DNA of 64,000 nucleotides from contig NZ_JAIZZH010000007.1 of assembly GCF_020421205.1 (NCBI RefSeq), forward strand, positions 173,459 to 237,458. The letters run 5' to 3'. Positions 38,501-47,500 of the stretch are shown here, one piece after another (position 1 is the first letter of the stretch; every line of letters begins with the position of its first letter). The position numbers and the translations under genes are program-made. The stretch comes from Hymenobacter pini. Lineage in GTDB: Bacteria > Bacteroidota > Bacteroidia > Cytophagales > Hymenobacteraceae. The notes below the pieces were generated by a model. That model did no database searches and had not been told where the DNA came from. It worked only from the letters and a program-made list of their open reading frames with translations.

Positions 38501-41500
38501 TTTCCCTGAACGTAACCTTCGCTAACAACGGGGGCCAGGCAGCGGCCGGCGCTACGCGCACCGTAACCCTGCCTGCAGGCCTGACCAACGTAGTAGCTTC
38601 GGGTGGCTCCGTTAGTGGTACTGCCGCCACTGGCTACACCATCACGTACACCGGCACACCATTGGCGGCGGGCTCCAGCAGCAGCTTCACCATCACGTAC
38701 ACGGCTCCCGGCACGGGTCCGGTAGTGGCGCAGTCGAACACTTCCACTACTACTTCGGAAGGTGCTTCCCCTGGCCTCACGGGTAACAACACCTCGTCGG
38801 TATCCACGGCCATTAGCACCATTGCGGATGTGGTAACCACCCTGAGCACTACGCAGACGAACGTAGCACCGGGAGCTTCCATCACCTACACCGCGCAGGT
38901 AACCAACAACGGGCCTTCGCCAGCGCTTTCGGTAGTGCCTACCGTGCAGCTGCCGGCCGGCCTAAATCTGGTGGCCGCCAACCTGCCCGATGGGGGCAGC
39001 TACGACAACAATACGGGGGTGGTAACCTTCCCCACCACGTCGTCGCTGGCCAGCGGGGCCTCTACACCCTACCGTATTGTGTTCACGGCGCCCAACTACA
39101 ACACTACCATTACGGGTAAAGCCAGCAGCACCTCCACTACCACGGACCCCGCCACTGCCAACAACGACGGCAGCCAAGCCAATGCCAACGTGGCTACTAC
39201 GGTAACGCTGCCCGCCAACGGCTGCGCCGGTTCCCAGTATGGTCCCACCCGCAGCAGCGGCCTGTACGGCGAGTACTTTAATGGCTATTTCAACGACGAC
39301 CTGACTTTCCTGAATGGCAAAACGGCCGGTCTGGCCCGGTACGATGCTACGCTGAACTACCCTTCAACGGCAAGTTGGGGTAACCTCACCCCCACGGCTG
39401 CCGGTACGCCCAGCAACCCCGATACCTACACGGCACGCTACCGCGGCAGCCTCAACCTTGCCACGGCCGGTTCCTATACGTTTTACTTGACTTCTGACGA
39501 CGCTGCCTACCTGTGGCTGGATGGTGCTGCACTGGCTCCCACCATTGCCAATGCTTCTATTAACAACAGCGGGCAGCACGTGGCACAGGAAAAAACGGTT
39601 ACCCTGACGCTCTCAGCTGGCGTGCACAACCTGCTGGTGATATACGGCGAGAACTTTGGTGAAAACGTGCTGCGACTGGAATATGCTAGCAATAATGCCA
39701 ACGTAGCCCGTCAAGTTATTCCCAGCTCGGTGCTGTGTGCCAGCGCCTCGCAGCCGCCGGTAGCCAGCAACGTTACCAACTCGCCGACGATGCCGGACAG
39801 TAACGGGCCTACGGCCATTGCGGCCCTGAGCGCCTCCGACCCCGACGGGCAGATAGACAGCTACACGATTCTGACGCTACCGACTGCCTCCTCAGGTATT
39901 CTGTACTTGGCCAACGGCTCTACGCTCACGGCTGTTACGGCTGGCCAGGTAATTACGGCCGCCAACGCCGGCAGCCTGCGCTTCGACCCGGCTGTGGGCG
40001 CTACTTCGGCCAGCTTCACGTACTCGGCCACTGATAACAGCGGCACGGTATCCAACACGGCTACCTATACCATTCCGGTAGGCGTGTCGCCAGTTGCTGT
40101 GAACGACCAGAATTTCACGGCTCCGAATACGGCCGTATCGTTCAACGTGACCACCAACGATACGGGCGCGAAAGACGTTGCCACGGTTGACCTCGACCCG
40201 AATACGCCCGGCATTCAGACGACCAGAACGGTAGCCGGCCAGGGCACTTTCACGGTGGATAACGCTGGCCTGGTAACCTTCACGCCCGTGAACGGCTTCA
40301 CTGGCACTGCCGTTATTCCCTACACCATCAACGGCACCTCGGGCGCGGTATCCAACCAGGCTGACATTGCCGTGACGGTTCGCTCCCTGGCCGACGTATC
40401 GACGACCATCAGCGCCAACGCCAGCACGGTTACGGCCGGGCAGCAGGTTACGCTGACGGTGGTAACGGCCAACTCCGGCGCGGCCGGCTTTACTACGGCT
40501 ACCGGCGTAAACCAAACGGTGCAGTTGCCGGCTGGCCTGGGCACGGTTACTGTTTCTGGCGGAGGTTCTTACAACAACTCCACCGGCGTGGTAACGCTGC
40601 TCAGCAACGGTACCCTGACGGCTGGTGCTTCCAACTCATACACTATTGCATTTGCAGCACCGGCCAGCGGCCCGGTAGTGGGTACCGCTCAGGTTACGAC
40701 TACCAGCAACGAAACTGTGTTGACCAACAACCTGAACTCGGTTTCGGTGAACGTGACGCCTACCTACGACCTGACCACCCGCATCAGCGGCCCGGCCACG
40801 GTAGTAGCGGGTCAGCCGGTAACCTTTAGTGTCTCGTCGTTGAACCTCGGCACTGGCCTGGCCAGCACCGTGGCGCAGACCGTTACGCTGCCGAAAAACC
40901 TGACCAACGTGTACGTATCGAACAACGGTACCTACGACGCTGCCAACGGTATTGTGACGTTCCCGACGCTGGCGACGCTGCCCAGCGGCCAGAACGTAAA
41001 CCACGTGATTAGCTTCGTGGCTCCGGCCGCCAGTGCTACGCCTATTTCGCTGGTTGCCAGCATCTCGGGCGCGGGCAATGAATCGCCCACGAACAACAAC
41101 CAAGCTACGGCTTCGCTGACGGTTAGCGCCGCCACCACGACCAACCAGGCCAACCTGTTCTCGACCATTACGGCTTCTACCTCAGCTCCTGCCCCTGGCG
41201 ACGTGTATACCTACACGGTGAACTTCGGCAACAACGGTCCGGCCACGGCTACCAACACCAGCCTGCGCATTCTGCTGGCACCTGGCCTAACGGTTACGGG
41301 TCTGCCCACGGGCTACTCGTATAACTCCACTACGGGTGAGATTACGCCCTCGGCCGTAACGGCTACAATGGTAAGCGGCTTCTCCAGCAGCTTCACCTTC
41401 AACGTAACGGCTCCGGTGGCTGGTACCGTACTGGCTACTTCTTCTATTGCCGGCACCACTATTGATCCGGTACCAGGCAATAACCAGACGGAAGTTTCGG

Positions 41501-44295
41501 TAACCGTAACGCCTCGCACCGACCTGGTAACTACCATTGCGGGCCCCAGCAGTGCCACGGCCAACCAACTGGTAACTTACAATGTGACGGCTACCAACAA
41601 CGGCCCAGCTGCTGCTGCCGGCACCACGCAGGTAGTGCGTATCCCCGCTTACCTGGGCGCCAGCAACGTGACCATCTCCGGTGGCGGCACTTACAACAAT
41701 GCCACGGGTGAAGTAACCTTCAGCCTGGGTACCGTGGAGGCTGGTCAACAACTGCAGAACACGGTGAGCTTCTACATGCCCACTGAAACGCAGATTACGG
41801 CTACCTCCTCGGTTGCTACCGGTACCCCGGAAAGCACTCTAACTAACAACACAGCTTCGGTAACCACTACCGGCCAACGTTCTTCGGATGTGCAGGTATA
41901 CCTGGCAGCACCGGCCAGCCCCATCGTGACAGGCATGCCGGTTGTCTACTCCGTAACCACGGTAAACAACGGCGAGTCGCCCGCAGCTTCGGTAACCACT
42001 ACCGTACAGCTTCCGACTGGCCTGACGGGCGTGACAGTATCGGGCGGTGGTTCGTACGACGCGGCCACCGGGGTAGTAACATTCCCCACGCGCACCGATG
42101 TAGCTGCTGGCAACGATGGCACCAGTACCAACACCATCAGCTTTGTGGCGCCGGATGCCAAGCGCCTAGCGGTAGTGGCAACGGCCAACGTATCCAACGC
42201 CACCAACGACCTGGACCTGAGCAACAACGTGGCCCTGTCGAGCATTACTGTAAACCAGCCCACTACCTCTATCAGTGACCTGGCAGTGACCATCAGCGCC
42301 AACGCCACCACGTACGCGGCGGGCTCGCCCATTACGTACACCGTAACGGTAACCAACAACGGCACGGCTACGGCCACCGATATGCGCACCCGCATTGCGC
42401 TGCCCGGTAACCTCACGGGCTTCACCAGCACCACGGGCTCTTCTTACAACAGCAATACGGGCATTGTACTGGGAGCAGCTGCTTCGGCTAATATCTCCCT
42501 GGCCAGCGGTGCCTCTACCACGTACACGTTCAACGTGAATGCTCCGGCAGCGGGTCCGGTACTGGCTGTAGCCAGCGTATCCTCGGATGTATCGGATAAC
42601 GTGCCGGCCAACAACATCAGCCAGACCAGTGTGAACGTAACCGCCCTGGCCGATGTGCAGACGATTATCAACGGGGTAAACACTACCACGGCCGGCAATA
42701 CGGTATCGTACACGGTAATTACCCGCAACAACGGCACCTCGCCGGCCAGCAACGTGCAGCAAACCGTGCAGCTGCCCGCGAATCTGACGGGCGTGACCGT
42801 ATCGGGTGGCGGCTCTTACGACAGTGGCACTGGGCAGGTAACCTTCCCGGCTATTACGACCCTCAACTCAGGTACAGGCCAGGCAGTGACCAATACCATC
42901 AGCTTCCCCTTCCCCACGGCCTCGTATACGCTGACGGCCAACGTGAGCACCAGCACCACTGAAACGGTTACTGGTAACAACCGGGATACGTACACGACCA
43001 ACATTGCCAACCAAGCCCCGGTAGCCCGCAACGTGGTGAACAGCATCACCGCCCCCGATGCCACCAACGCCGCCGTAGCCCAGCCCATTTCTGCGCTGGC
43101 CGCCACGGATGCCGATGGTACTATCAAGTCGTTTACCATTAGCAACTTACCCAACACGAATACACAGGGTACGCTGTACGTGAACGGAGTAGCCGCCACC
43201 GAAAACCAGGTTGTGCTGCTGGCTGATGCGGGCAAGCTGTCGTTCATGCCCGTGAATGGCTTTGTTGGCAATGCTTTCTTCTCTTACACGGCCCTCGACA
43301 ACAACAACCTGGCCTCGAACAACACGGCAGTGTATACGCTGCCGGTAGCTTCGGACAACAACTCGACCTACGCCACCACGCCCGCTAAAGGTGGAGCTAC
43401 CCGGTACCAGAACAACGACGTACTGGCCTACGTGGTGGACCCCAATGGGGCCGTGTACAGCAACACGGGCGCTGTGTACGATGCCACCACCGGTGCTTTG
43501 GTAACCAATGCCTCCAACGGTCTGCCCACTTCCGGCACCAACGCTACTCTCTCTACGGCCGACCAGAACAAGCTGAGCGCCGTGGGCCTGGCCCTGAACC
43601 CGACTACCGGCCAGGTGTACGTACTGAACCGCTTGTTGCTGAAACAGGGTACTTACTCAGTGAGCATTACTACCACGGACATCTACGGTGGGGTTACCAC
43701 CCAAACGGTGAACGTGCCGGTTGGTGCCAATCCGCTGCCGGTAACGCTGGTGAGCTTCACGGCGCAGGCCGCTGGGCAGGACGCCAAGCTGGCCTGGACC
43801 ACGGCCCAGGAAGTCAACAACGACTACTTCGTGGTGGAGCGCAGCTTCGACGGCCAGCAGTTTTCGGCCATCGAGCAGGTGAAAGGCCAGGGCACCAAAG
43901 CCTCGGCCACGCCCTACACGGCCATTGATGCCCGAGTAGCGGCTAAAGCCCAGGGCCGGGTGGTGTACTACCGCCTGCGCCAGGTGGACACGGACGGCAC
44001 GGAAGCCTTCAGCGCCGTGCAGACGGTGAGCTTTGCCACGTCGCTGCCCGCTGCCGTGCAGGTGTACCCCAACCCGACCTCCGGCCAGCAGGATGCCCGC
44101 CTCGACCTGAGCACGCTCAGCCCCGGCTCCTATCAGGTCACCATCACCGATATGGCCGGCCGCGTGGTGCGCTCGACCGCCCAGCAAGGCGGCAGCACTC
44201 AAGCCCTACAGGTAACGGAACTACCCGTCGGCAGCTACCTCATTCAGGTGCGCGGCTATGACCAGACTTTCACCAAGCGCTTAGTAAAAGAGTAA
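35545..44295 (+). CDS. Giant T9SS-secreted surface protein with Gly-rich and PA14 domains (second of three)
   Basis: A 2916-aa protein. The signal peptide (MKTRLRLAALLLAWVG) is cleaved near GWAQ. In order: a cadherin-like domain (DATDADGNTIASYI region), a Cys-bracketed domain (Cys169-Cys361), a DUF11 unit, and a large Gly-rich beta domain bracketed by Cys488 and Cys966 (runs such as GGGGGANGGAGGRGG). Two DUF11 units follow, then a PA14-like domain bracketed by Cys1227 and Cys1398 (SGLYGEYFNGYFND, then LTSDDAAYLWLDG), two cadherin-like domains, seven more DUF11 units, a last cadherin-like domain, and the type A sorting region (VQVYPNPTSGQQ to KRLVKE). PA14 suggests carbohydrate binding. The last 154 codons before the final tail are DNA-identical to those of the third giant gene. 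The ATG at 35545 gives the signal peptide. Confidence 0.88.
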   Translation: MKTRLRLAALLLAWVGLGGSAGWAQLVRPGSSEWWAKVEIAPLSFPSGTSTASRPLTIPVARTETSQIMLNSFGRTALGRSFSATDADGNTIASYIINTLPPAASGILELSGTAVTANQVIPAANIGNLTFDPAAGYFGLANFTYSARDNANETSATVNYAIPVSNQSCTQNSPLNFFSRTLNEDWTTSRSVTVQGTTVTSSGYSAPAGTTSFSIRDAQSAIGLTWVADYTSTNAATSSVTFNFDRSVSGFSFVVHDIDKQVANNDAAATWTDELTVAGIRPDGSTIFLASTDVKAASNNTNVYSGNNIITGTASNNSSAGDVLVTFPEAISRLVLTYKNIQNTFADPGSQFVTFSSFSWCSRADVATNITGPATATAGSTVSYTVTTTNNGADVPATITPTVQLPVGLSGVTGGSYNSSTGVLTLAAVTNLAANSSSTSTISFTMPNSGVTATSGFTTTIEDVVTSNNTASVNTAVPTGAAGTAGPCATAGRDGSATITTNPVAYYPAPAQTVNTGATAITVGVATGAATNIATGDLLLVIQMQGADINSTNTPAYGSGTSGSPSNGNIVTSNFTAGQYEYVVAGNNITATAGGTLQVSALKNSYQTAASTTTQGRRSFQVIRVPQYLNLTLGGNIAPKAWDGTTGGIMALDVAGQLNLAGFTIDASGAGFRGGAGRQLGGDKTNPTTLTNTDYRAAATLNANGVKGEGTAGTPRYVNNAGNLLDTNDAYPNGSAGRGAPGNAGGGGTDGDPVNNNQNSGGGGGANGGAGGRGGNAWASNAAIGGEPGAAFPAASSSRVVLGGGGGAGSTNDGTGTPANGFASSGAAGGGIVLVRTGSVAGSGNILADGANANNTVDRDGSGGGGAGGSIVVTANVTSGLSGLTLSAKGGNGGTNTGAGDPHGPGGGGGGGVIFTNAAAGTATTTAGLNGTTVGANAFGAEPGKTGIGNQAISNSIANSTAGINCIADVATVITGPATANAGSTVSLNVTFANNGGQAAAGATRTVTLPAGLTNVVASGGSVSGTAATGYTITYTGTPLAAGSSSSFTITYTAPGTGPVVAQSNTSTTTSEGASPGLTGNNTSSVSTAISTIADVVTTLSTTQTNVAPGASITYTAQVTNNGPSPALSVVPTVQLPAGLNLVAANLPDGGSYDNNTGVVTFPTTSSLASGASTPYRIVFTAPNYNTTITGKASSTSTTTDPATANNDGSQANANVATTVTLPANGCAGSQYGPTRSSGLYGEYFNGYFNDDLTFLNGKTAGLARYDATLNYPSTASWGNLTPTAAGTPSNPDTYTARYRGSLNLATAGSYTFYLTSDDAAYLWLDGAALAPTIANASINNSGQHVAQEKTVTLTLSAGVHNLLVIYGENFGENVLRLEYASNNANVARQVIPSSVLCASASQPPVASNVTNSPTMPDSNGPTAIAALSASDPDGQIDSYTILTLPTASSGILYLANGSTLTAVTAGQVITAANAGSLRFDPAVGATSASFTYSATDNSGTVSNTATYTIPVGVSPVAVNDQNFTAPNTAVSFNVTTNDTGAKDVATVDLDPNTPGIQTTRTVAGQGTFTVDNAGLVTFTPVNGFTGTAVIPYTINGTSGAVSNQADIAVTVRSLADVSTTISANASTVTAGQQVTLTVVTANSGAAGFTTATGVNQTVQLPAGLGTVTVSGGGSYNNSTGVVTLLSNGTLTAGASNSYTIAFAAPASGPVVGTAQVTTTSNETVLTNNLNSVSVNVTPTYDLTTRISGPATVVAGQPVTFSVSSLNLGTGLASTVAQTVTLPKNLTNVYVSNNGTYDAANGIVTFPTLATLPSGQNVNHVISFVAPAASATPISLVASISGAGNESPTNNNQATASLTVSAATTTNQANLFSTITASTSAPAPGDVYTYTVNFGNNGPATATNTSLRILLAPGLTVTGLPTGYSYNSTTGEITPSAVTATMVSGFSSSFTFNVTAPVAGTVLATSSIAGTTIDPVPGNNQTEVSVTVTPRTDLVTTIAGPSSATANQLVTYNVTATNNGPAAAAGTTQVVRIPAYLGASNVTISGGGTYNNATGEVTFSLGTVEAGQQLQNTVSFYMPTETQITATSSVATGTPESTLTNNTASVTTTGQRSSDVQVYLAAPASPIVTGMPVVYSVTTVNNGESPAASVTTTVQLPTGLTGVTVSGGGSYDAATGVVTFPTRTDVAAGNDGTSTNTISFVAPDAKRLAVVATANVSNATNDLDLSNNVALSSITVNQPTTSISDLAVTISANATTYAAGSPITYTVTVTNNGTATATDMRTRIALPGNLTGFTSTTGSSYNSNTGIVLGAAASANISLASGASTTYTFNVNAPAAGPVLAVASVSSDVSDNVPANNISQTSVNVTALADVQTIINGVNTTTAGNTVSYTVITRNNGTSPASNVQQTVQLPANLTGVTVSGGGSYDSGTGQVTFPAITTLNSGTGQAVTNTISFPFPTASYTLTANVSTSTTETVTGNNRDTYTTNIANQAPVARNVVNSITAPDATNAAVAQPISALAATDADGTIKSFTISNLPNTNTQGTLYVNGVAATENQVVLLADAGKLSFMPVNGFVGNAFFSYTALDNNNLASNNTAVYTLPVASDNNSTYATTPAKGGATRYQNNDVLAYVVDPNGAVYSNTGAVYDATTGALVTNASNGLPTSGTNATLSTADQNKLSAVGLALNPTTGQVYVLNRLLLKQGTYSVSITTTDIYGGVTTQTVNVPVGANPLPVTLVSFTAQAAGQDAKLAWTTAQEVNNDYFVVERSFDGQQFSAIEQVKGQGTKASATPYTAIDARVAAKAQGRVVYYRLRQVDTDGTEAFSAVQTVSFATSLPAAVQVYPNPTSGQQDARLDLSTLSPGSYQVTITDMAGRVVRSTAQQGGSTQALQVTELPVGSYLIQVRGYDQTFTKRLVKE
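43731..44192 (+). repeat. 462-bp perfect direct repeat, copy 1 (T9SS sorting region)
   Basis: Identical at every base to 49905-50366, an offset of 6174 bp. It encodes the segment from PLPVTLVSFTAQAAG through VQVYPNPTSGQQ to TAQQGG. Flanking bases differ at once on both sides, so the block has sharp ends inside two different genes. Confidence 0.97.
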
Positions 44296-44317
44296 CACAG
44301 ACTTACACACAAGAGCA

Positions 44318-44353
44318 GAAAAAAATCCTTCTCATATCGGGAAGGATTTTTTC
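44318..44353. terminator. Terminator after the second giant gene
   Basis: GAAAAAAATCCTTC (44318-44331) faces GAAGGATTTTTTC (44341-44353) across a 9-nt loop. It begins 22 nt past the stop codon. A/T-rich arms allow function in either direction. Confidence 0.85.
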
Positions 44354-44544
44354 TTGCCTGTACAAACTGGTTCAACGAGGTGCATACCATCAGCTTATCC
44401 CAAATACAGGATTTAGCATAGTAAAATCTTGTTAAATGTCAATATTTGGTGTGCGCTAAATATGATGGAACCAAGTAATTTTACGTCGAGCTTTCTCAAT
44501 ATGGAAACGCCTGTTTTTTTGGCTTTTACTAAAATTTCATACGC

Positions 44545-47500
44545 ATGCAAACACTCTTACGCGCCTTGGCACTCTCTGCGTGCTGGACTGCCGTTGGGCT
44601 GGCATTGCCTAGTACTGCGCAGGCACAACAGCTACCGCAGCTACGGGCTCCCAAATCCCGCACGGCTTCCGAAGCCCTAAAGCCCGCTGCTGAACAGCAG
44701 GCGGCGCTGAATGCCTCGCGGGTGACAGATCTTCTGAGCCAACCGATGGCGGAACTGCTGCGCCCCAGCAGCTTTCGGACATCGATGAAAGGCTCCGTGG
44801 CGGCCCGCCCGGCGGCTGCTCCGGTAGCTACGGATGTGACCGGCACAGTACCGGTCATTAACAACGGCAGCGCGGCCTACTTCAATGAAGGGCTGGCGGC
44901 AACGGACGCGGATAACAACCTGACGGGCTTCCGGTTTCTTTCTCTTCCCGCCAGCGGAACTCTGTACGTTGCTGACGCAGCGCTGGCAAACTATACGCAG
45001 GTAACTGTAGGGCTGAACGTTTCGGTGCAGCAGGCACAGTACCTAGCTTTCGTCAGCAACACCGGCGCGGCGGTTGGTACCCGCACTTTCACTTTCGATG
45101 CAGTTGATGCTCTGGGGGCGCGCTCCAACGTAGCGACGTACTCCTTCCAGGTATACAACAGCATTCCGCCTACTACCTACGACTTTACCACTGCCACGCT
45201 CATCAGCAATGGTTTGCGGCAGCCGCTGCGGGACCTGGCAGCCTGGGGTTTCTCAAACGGCGACGGTACCGTCAGCTCGTTCACGTTTACGCGACTGCCC
45301 GCCGCCAGCACCGGCACCCTGTACGTGGACAATGCGCCGGCGGTGGCTAACCAGAGCTACCCCGTGGCCAACTCGTCGCTGCTTTCGTTCCAGCCGGCAG
45401 CAGGCTACTCGGGCACTTCGGCCATTGCTACCTTCACGGCTACCAACAACCTAGGGGCGACTTCCGCCCCCGCCCGCCTGGGCATTCCGGTTAACAAGGC
45501 CACCTGCGGGCAGGCTTCCGTGTTCGACTTTACGACCCGGCCCAATAACGAGGACTGGAAAACCAACCGCTCCGTTACCGTTACGAACAGTGCCGTCACC
45601 ATCAGCAACAACCTGAATGGGGTCAGTGGCTATTCATCAAACGCGGCCGCCGGCGAAACCACGCTGACGACGGACCGTCGGGCGGGCAGCCCCGGTTACG
45701 CCCTGGACTGGTTTACGGACTACACCAGCACGGCCAATACCACCAGCACGGCCAATTTCTATTTCAGTCGGCCGCTGAAGAACTTCAGCTTCACGATGGG
45801 TGACCTGGATAAAGGCACCGCGGCGGAAGGCAGCGCCTTTGTGGACGACGTGACGTTTAACGGCTACCGGGCCGATGGCACGGTGGTGCAGCTGGACCCC
45901 GGTGACGTGTCGCTGGCGCCCAACGGCAATAACTTCTTTAATGGCAACAACCGCATTACGGGCCGCACCAACCCTGCTACGGGCTCGGGCAGCACCGTGG
46001 GTCCCGATGGCAACGTGACCATCACGTTTACCGATGCCATTGTGCGCTTGGAGCTGATTTACAAAAACCTGCAGACGGAAATTGCAAACCCCGGCACCCA
46101 GGCCGTATACATTTCCGCCTTCACCTGGTGCGAAGAGGCCGATGTGACGACCACCATTACGGGTAACACCTATGCCAACGTGGGCGGTACCGTTACGTAC
46201 ACGGCTACCACCACCAACAACAGCGGCCTGGACGCCGCCAACAATGTGGTGCCCACCATCCAGCTGGCGGCCAACCTGAGTGGCGTGAACGTGACCAACG
46301 GCTCGTACAACTCGGGTACCGGTCTAGTAACGTTCAACGCTACTCCTCTGCTTGCCTCGGGCGCTTCGGTTACCAACACCGTGAGCTTCACCATGCCCAA
46401 CAATACGGTAACCGGCACGGCCCGCAACACGGCCAACACCTCCGACCCGATTATCGGCAACAACAACGGCACGCAGCCGGCCGCCCAGATTACCACGGTA
46501 GTGAATGCTGCCCCTACGGCGCAGAATGTGACGAATACGACCGTAGCCCTCGGCTCCGGCAACCAGCCCATTCTGCCCCTGCGCGCCACTGACCCGCAGG
46601 GTAACTCGACGGTAGCCTCCTTCAAGATTCTGTCTCTACCCGGTAATGGCAACGGCACCTTGTTTTTCAATGGCACTGCAGTTACTGTTAACCAAGTTAT
46701 TCCGGCTGACCAAGTAAGCCTGCTCAGCTACACGGCTCCTACTACTGGTACTACCACTCGTTCGTTCACCTATTCGGCTACGGATGATTTGGGCTCGGTA
46801 TCCAACACCGCAACGTATAGCCTGCCCGTCACGGCTTCTAACATTACAGCCGCTGACTTGGCCGTTACGCAGCGTGTGACCCTGGGCCCCTACCGCGTAG
46901 GGCAAACGGTAACGTACACGGTAGTAGCCTCCTCCGCCGCAACTGCTACCGCAGTTACCGTAGATTTCCCGCTACCTACGGGCCTCACGTTTGTTAGCTC
47001 TACCCAAACCGGCGGCACCTACAACTCTGGCGTATGGAGCGTAGGTACTTTGCTGGGTGGTGGCAGCGCCACGATGACGCTGGTAGCCCGCGTGGCGCAA
47101 ACCGGTGACCTCACCACTACTGCCACCATCAACAGCACCACCAGCCCGGACAACAATACGGACAACAACGTGGCTGTTCAGACGATTAACGCAGCCGATA
47201 ACGCCACTTTCTCGGAGGATTTCGAAGGCCGGATTATCGACTACTGCGCGGCCGTTTCGGGCCTTACTATTTCTGATGGTACAAACATCAACGGCCGGGA
47301 ATTCCTGACGTCAGCCTCGGTTGCCGCTGGTACATCCGTTTCGTACACCACTCCGCTGCTCCAGCTGACTGGCGGTACGGTTTCCTTCAACATGCAGTCT
47401 AGTGTGGTTGGAGGTACCGGCACTAACCGTCCTCAATACACGATCAACTTCCTGAACGAGAACGGTACGGTTGCCACCACCGTTGGTCCTACGTTTGTTA

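Noticed and set aside
28195..44295. Repeats considered as CRISPR or satellite DNA
   Set aside because: The unit is about 360 nt, in frame, and encodes a known beta-sandwich family; there are no short identical repeats with unique spacers. No CRISPR array is seen anywhere in the window.
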